NCBI GenBank assembly: GCA_020881915.1
Contig: JAJFPB010000003.1
Coordinates: 62,001 to 126,000, forward strand
From: Paramyrothecium sp. XJ0827
Taxonomy: Eukaryota; Ascomycota; Sordariomycetes; Hypocreales; Stachybotryaceae
DNA: 64,000 bases
Reading direction: 5' to 3'
Both the position numbers and the translations under genes were made by a program. The notes under the pieces are model-generated. The model saw nothing but the letters and a program-made list of their open reading frames with translations, was not told the DNA's origin and did no database searches. Positions within the stretch are counted from its first letter, which is position 1. Every line of letters starts with the position of its first letter. This document shows positions 61,940-64,000 of the stretch, piece by piece.

Positions 61940-63520
61940 TAGTTTTAAAAGTGGATATATGTGTATTGGAAAAACAGATGCTCTGTAGATGAGTTGTTGA
62001 GATGATTGTATTGATTTGGTTCTTGTCCCATGTCTTGTAATTTGAGGGATGGGTTGTCCATATATTTATAATGCTTCAACAGCCTTACTCGTCCCTAGAG
62101 CCATAGCAATCCCTGTCGGGCGGTCCTGGTGAGATTTCATCTTGCATAGGAACTGAGAGCGCATCATTGCCTTCATCGTTAAGGTGTCAAGGGTGGCGGT
62201 TGCTGGACTCTAGAGATGATTGCATCCTTTCCGACGTCATTCTACCGTACAGCTGGGTCAACTTCAGGGTCGCGGGCCTATTAATAGCATATGAACTTTG
62301 GAATATACCAAATGATGTCAAGCGGCGTTGGTCTCTACAACTTGCGTGTAGCGAAGCCACTTCATCTCCACATAATCTGGTCTATGCGTGGTCATGCTCT
62401 GACATCAATGGGAAGTTGAAGCCTTGCTTCATCTTTGAAGAGTGGAAGAAACATAAAGACTCTTAATTCTGACATGCAGCTTCCCGACTTGAAGGAGACG
62501 TACTCTCGCCAACAGGTGAGCGAGTATGCACGATGTCGTCACAGTAAGCTTGTCGGCCGGGCAAAAGAAAATTGCAACTCTTCCCCTTGACGGTGTAGAA
62601 ACTCCGAAGACTTTCGGAACATGGATCTCGTCCGATCAAATCCGCCAAAAACCTGTGACAACGAATTTCTAGTAATTTCACCTATGGTGGAAGTTTCGCC
62701 AGTCACTTTGGGTACCGCCTGGTAAATTGCACTATGCAGGGATGGTTGTTGCAGGCTGTTGTGTAACATGCTCGTGAGGGGTGAATTGGGGGGCTGGAAG
62801 ATGCAGGAGCATCCACCACGTCAAGGGGATATGAGCTCTTATTGGCAGGACTTAGCCTACGCCGCAACGGACACTGCAATCCTTTGCTTATAGACCCGAG
62901 TTCGAGTTAACCGCTGCAATACTTTGCTTGAAGACCCGAGTTACCGGATTCCACGGCTTGAACTTGCCATGCTGAGTCCAAGTTGAACCGCTGCAATGTT
63001 TTGCTTGGAGACCCAAGTTCGAATTGGACCGGATTCAAAGGCTTGAATTTGCCACGCTCCTCCAGTCCAGCTACGGGGTTTCGCTGCGTAAGTGTGACAC
63101 ATTCTCTAAATTGTCTGCGGATGCAGGTCTTCGGAAAAAACGATTTTGTTATTACGGACCTTGGATAGCCCAGCTGTTGGATTCTACACGGAGGGGGTTA
63201 GAGTCCGGGGGCCGCCTTCTGAAAGATACAGGGTGGATCCACACGGTGGTCGAAAAGATGTGCTGCCTGGAGTCATGTTCGCTGTTTCGCCATTATCACC
63301 GTTGTTGGAGCGAGGTGATGTTGGCAAGTCGAATCGGCTGCAAAATCGGGGCTGGAGACAAATAAATACCGTGCTCAGTGGCAACACATTCATGTATATC
63401 AAGCTCCAAGACCTCGGCGTTCTGATGGATGGCACGTACTGGATCTTTCTGTAGAGCAACTAAGAGACAACTCTGGAAGGCCATCCCCATCGGTCTCTCT
63501 TTGTTCCATTTAACAGGTTT
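61940..63520. other. intergenic
   Basis: Between the oxygenase and the amine oxidase. Apart from the three-copy repeat, no gene or RNA is supported. Confidence 0.4.
62873..63060. repeat. three-copy dispersed repeat
   Basis: The phrase CTGCAATxxTTTGCTT-xAGACCCxAGTT occurs at about 62874, 62912 and 62992. The second and third copies share a longer extension (ACCGGATTC, then GGCTTGAA-TTGCCA). Copies differ at a few positions. Confidence 0.65.
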
Positions 63521-63528
63521 GTTCCATC

Positions 63529-64000
63529 ATGCACGTCGGCATTGTAGGCGCAGGCATATCCGGCCTTTATACAGGGCTCCTACTGTGTCGCGAGGGTCAC
63601 AGAGTGACCATATTCGAAGCAGCGGACCGTGTAGGGGGGCGCATTTATACTCATCGTTTCACACCGCAGGACAAATGCCAAGATGTCTACTTCGAGGCTG
63701 GAGCGATGAGGATTCCTCGCTCCTCGCTCCATTCCAAGGTCTTTGACTTGATCCGATATTTGAACACGCACAGTTCTGCTGAGAGCCGGATTGAGTTGAT
63801 CCCATATGTCCTCGACCACGAAAACAACAAATCATTCTTCCGGGGTCAAAAGGGACTACTGCAGGACCCTCGTTGGTCTGCCAAGGCGGGCCTTCCCGCA
63901 GGGTTCTGCAACAAGACCCCACAGCAACTCCTTGGCAGCGTGGTCATCCCATGGCTGACTTTGCTCCGCTAGAACTTTGACGATGGTTTTGAGAAGTTGC
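63529..64000 (+). pseudogene. flavin amine oxidase, 5' part, in-frame TAG
   Basis: The ATG at 63529 opens a Rossmann FAD-binding motif (HVGIVGAGISGLYTGLLL, E in IFEAADRVGGRIYT), followed by EAGAMRIPRSS and a substrate-domain start, as in fungal L-amino-acid/monoamine oxidases that deaminate amines or amino acids to give peroxide and ammonia. A TAG at 63970-63972 ends the frame after PWLTLLR, but the same frame goes on as NFDDGFEKL, the expected continuation, up to the window edge. No splice sites surround the stop. The gene runs off the window, so whether the rest is intact cannot be judged. Confidence 0.7.

Overview
This window comes from a filamentous ascomycete, most likely an Aspergillus/Penicillium-type member of the Eurotiomycetes. 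Genes have several short introns (about 40-110 nt) with GTAAGT-like donors and CTAAC/CTGAC branch sites. The protein families are typically fungal: Zn2Cys6 and bZIP regulators, Pth11-like receptor, DUF3435 recombinase, septin with coiled-coil tail, FAD-linked oxidoreductase. Two long TA-dense blocks (1-4860 and about 16300-19560) and a short one (about 40250-40720) look like repeats destroyed by repeat-induced point mutation (RIP). The density of broken genes, transposon relics and accessory families points to a dispensable or subtelomeric region rather than core chromosome.

Layout. 1-4860: RIP-ruined repeats. 5127-7769: a bZIP regulator divergent from an intact arsenite methyltransferase (arsM), sharing a promoter with three copies of a TGAC-type motif. 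8185-9080: a second, broken bZIP gene. 9763-11278: arrestin-like gene. 12384-13260: PHO80-type cyclin joined in frame, across a canonical intron, to the C-terminal end of a pogo-type transposase. 13495-15936: DUF3435/FluG-type tyrosine recombinase (the Starship 'captain' family) with two in-frame TAG codons. If this is a Starship, its 5' edge lies near 16000-16300 and the element runs leftwards, so cyclin, arrestin, bZIP and arsM would be cargo. 16300-19560: RIP block containing at least three inverted-repeat (MITE-like) elements.

20141-33550: an F-box-like gene, a frameshifted membrane protein, a truncated Pth11-like receptor, then an intact FAD-linked oxidoreductase, an MFS transporter with two 1-nt deletions and a Zn2Cys6 regulator with a nonsense codon. 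The last three look like the remains of a small secondary-metabolism cluster. 35525-36716: an intact secreted Ser/Thr-rich protein. 38215-39193: an aldo/keto reductase pseudogene full of RIP-type stops. 41024-42352: secreted protein of unknown role. 43047-44295: F-box/ankyrin protein. 45188-45840: ruined secreted-protein gene, followed by low-complexity and minisatellite DNA to about 49000.

49098-50659: a CDC11/AspA-class septin. 51202-52993: a Zn2Cys6 regulator. 53472-58972: the most unusual locus, a roughly 1790-residue protein with a Hint (hedgehog/intein-type) autoprocessing domain in its N-terminal third and several membrane segments near its C-terminus. Its frame is broken by a perfect 13-bp tandem duplication. 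60744-61932: an intact isopenicillin-N-synthase-like 2-oxoglutarate/Fe(II) oxygenase. 63529-end: the start of a flavin amine oxidase gene interrupted by an in-frame TAG. No tRNA, rRNA or CRISPR array was recognised.
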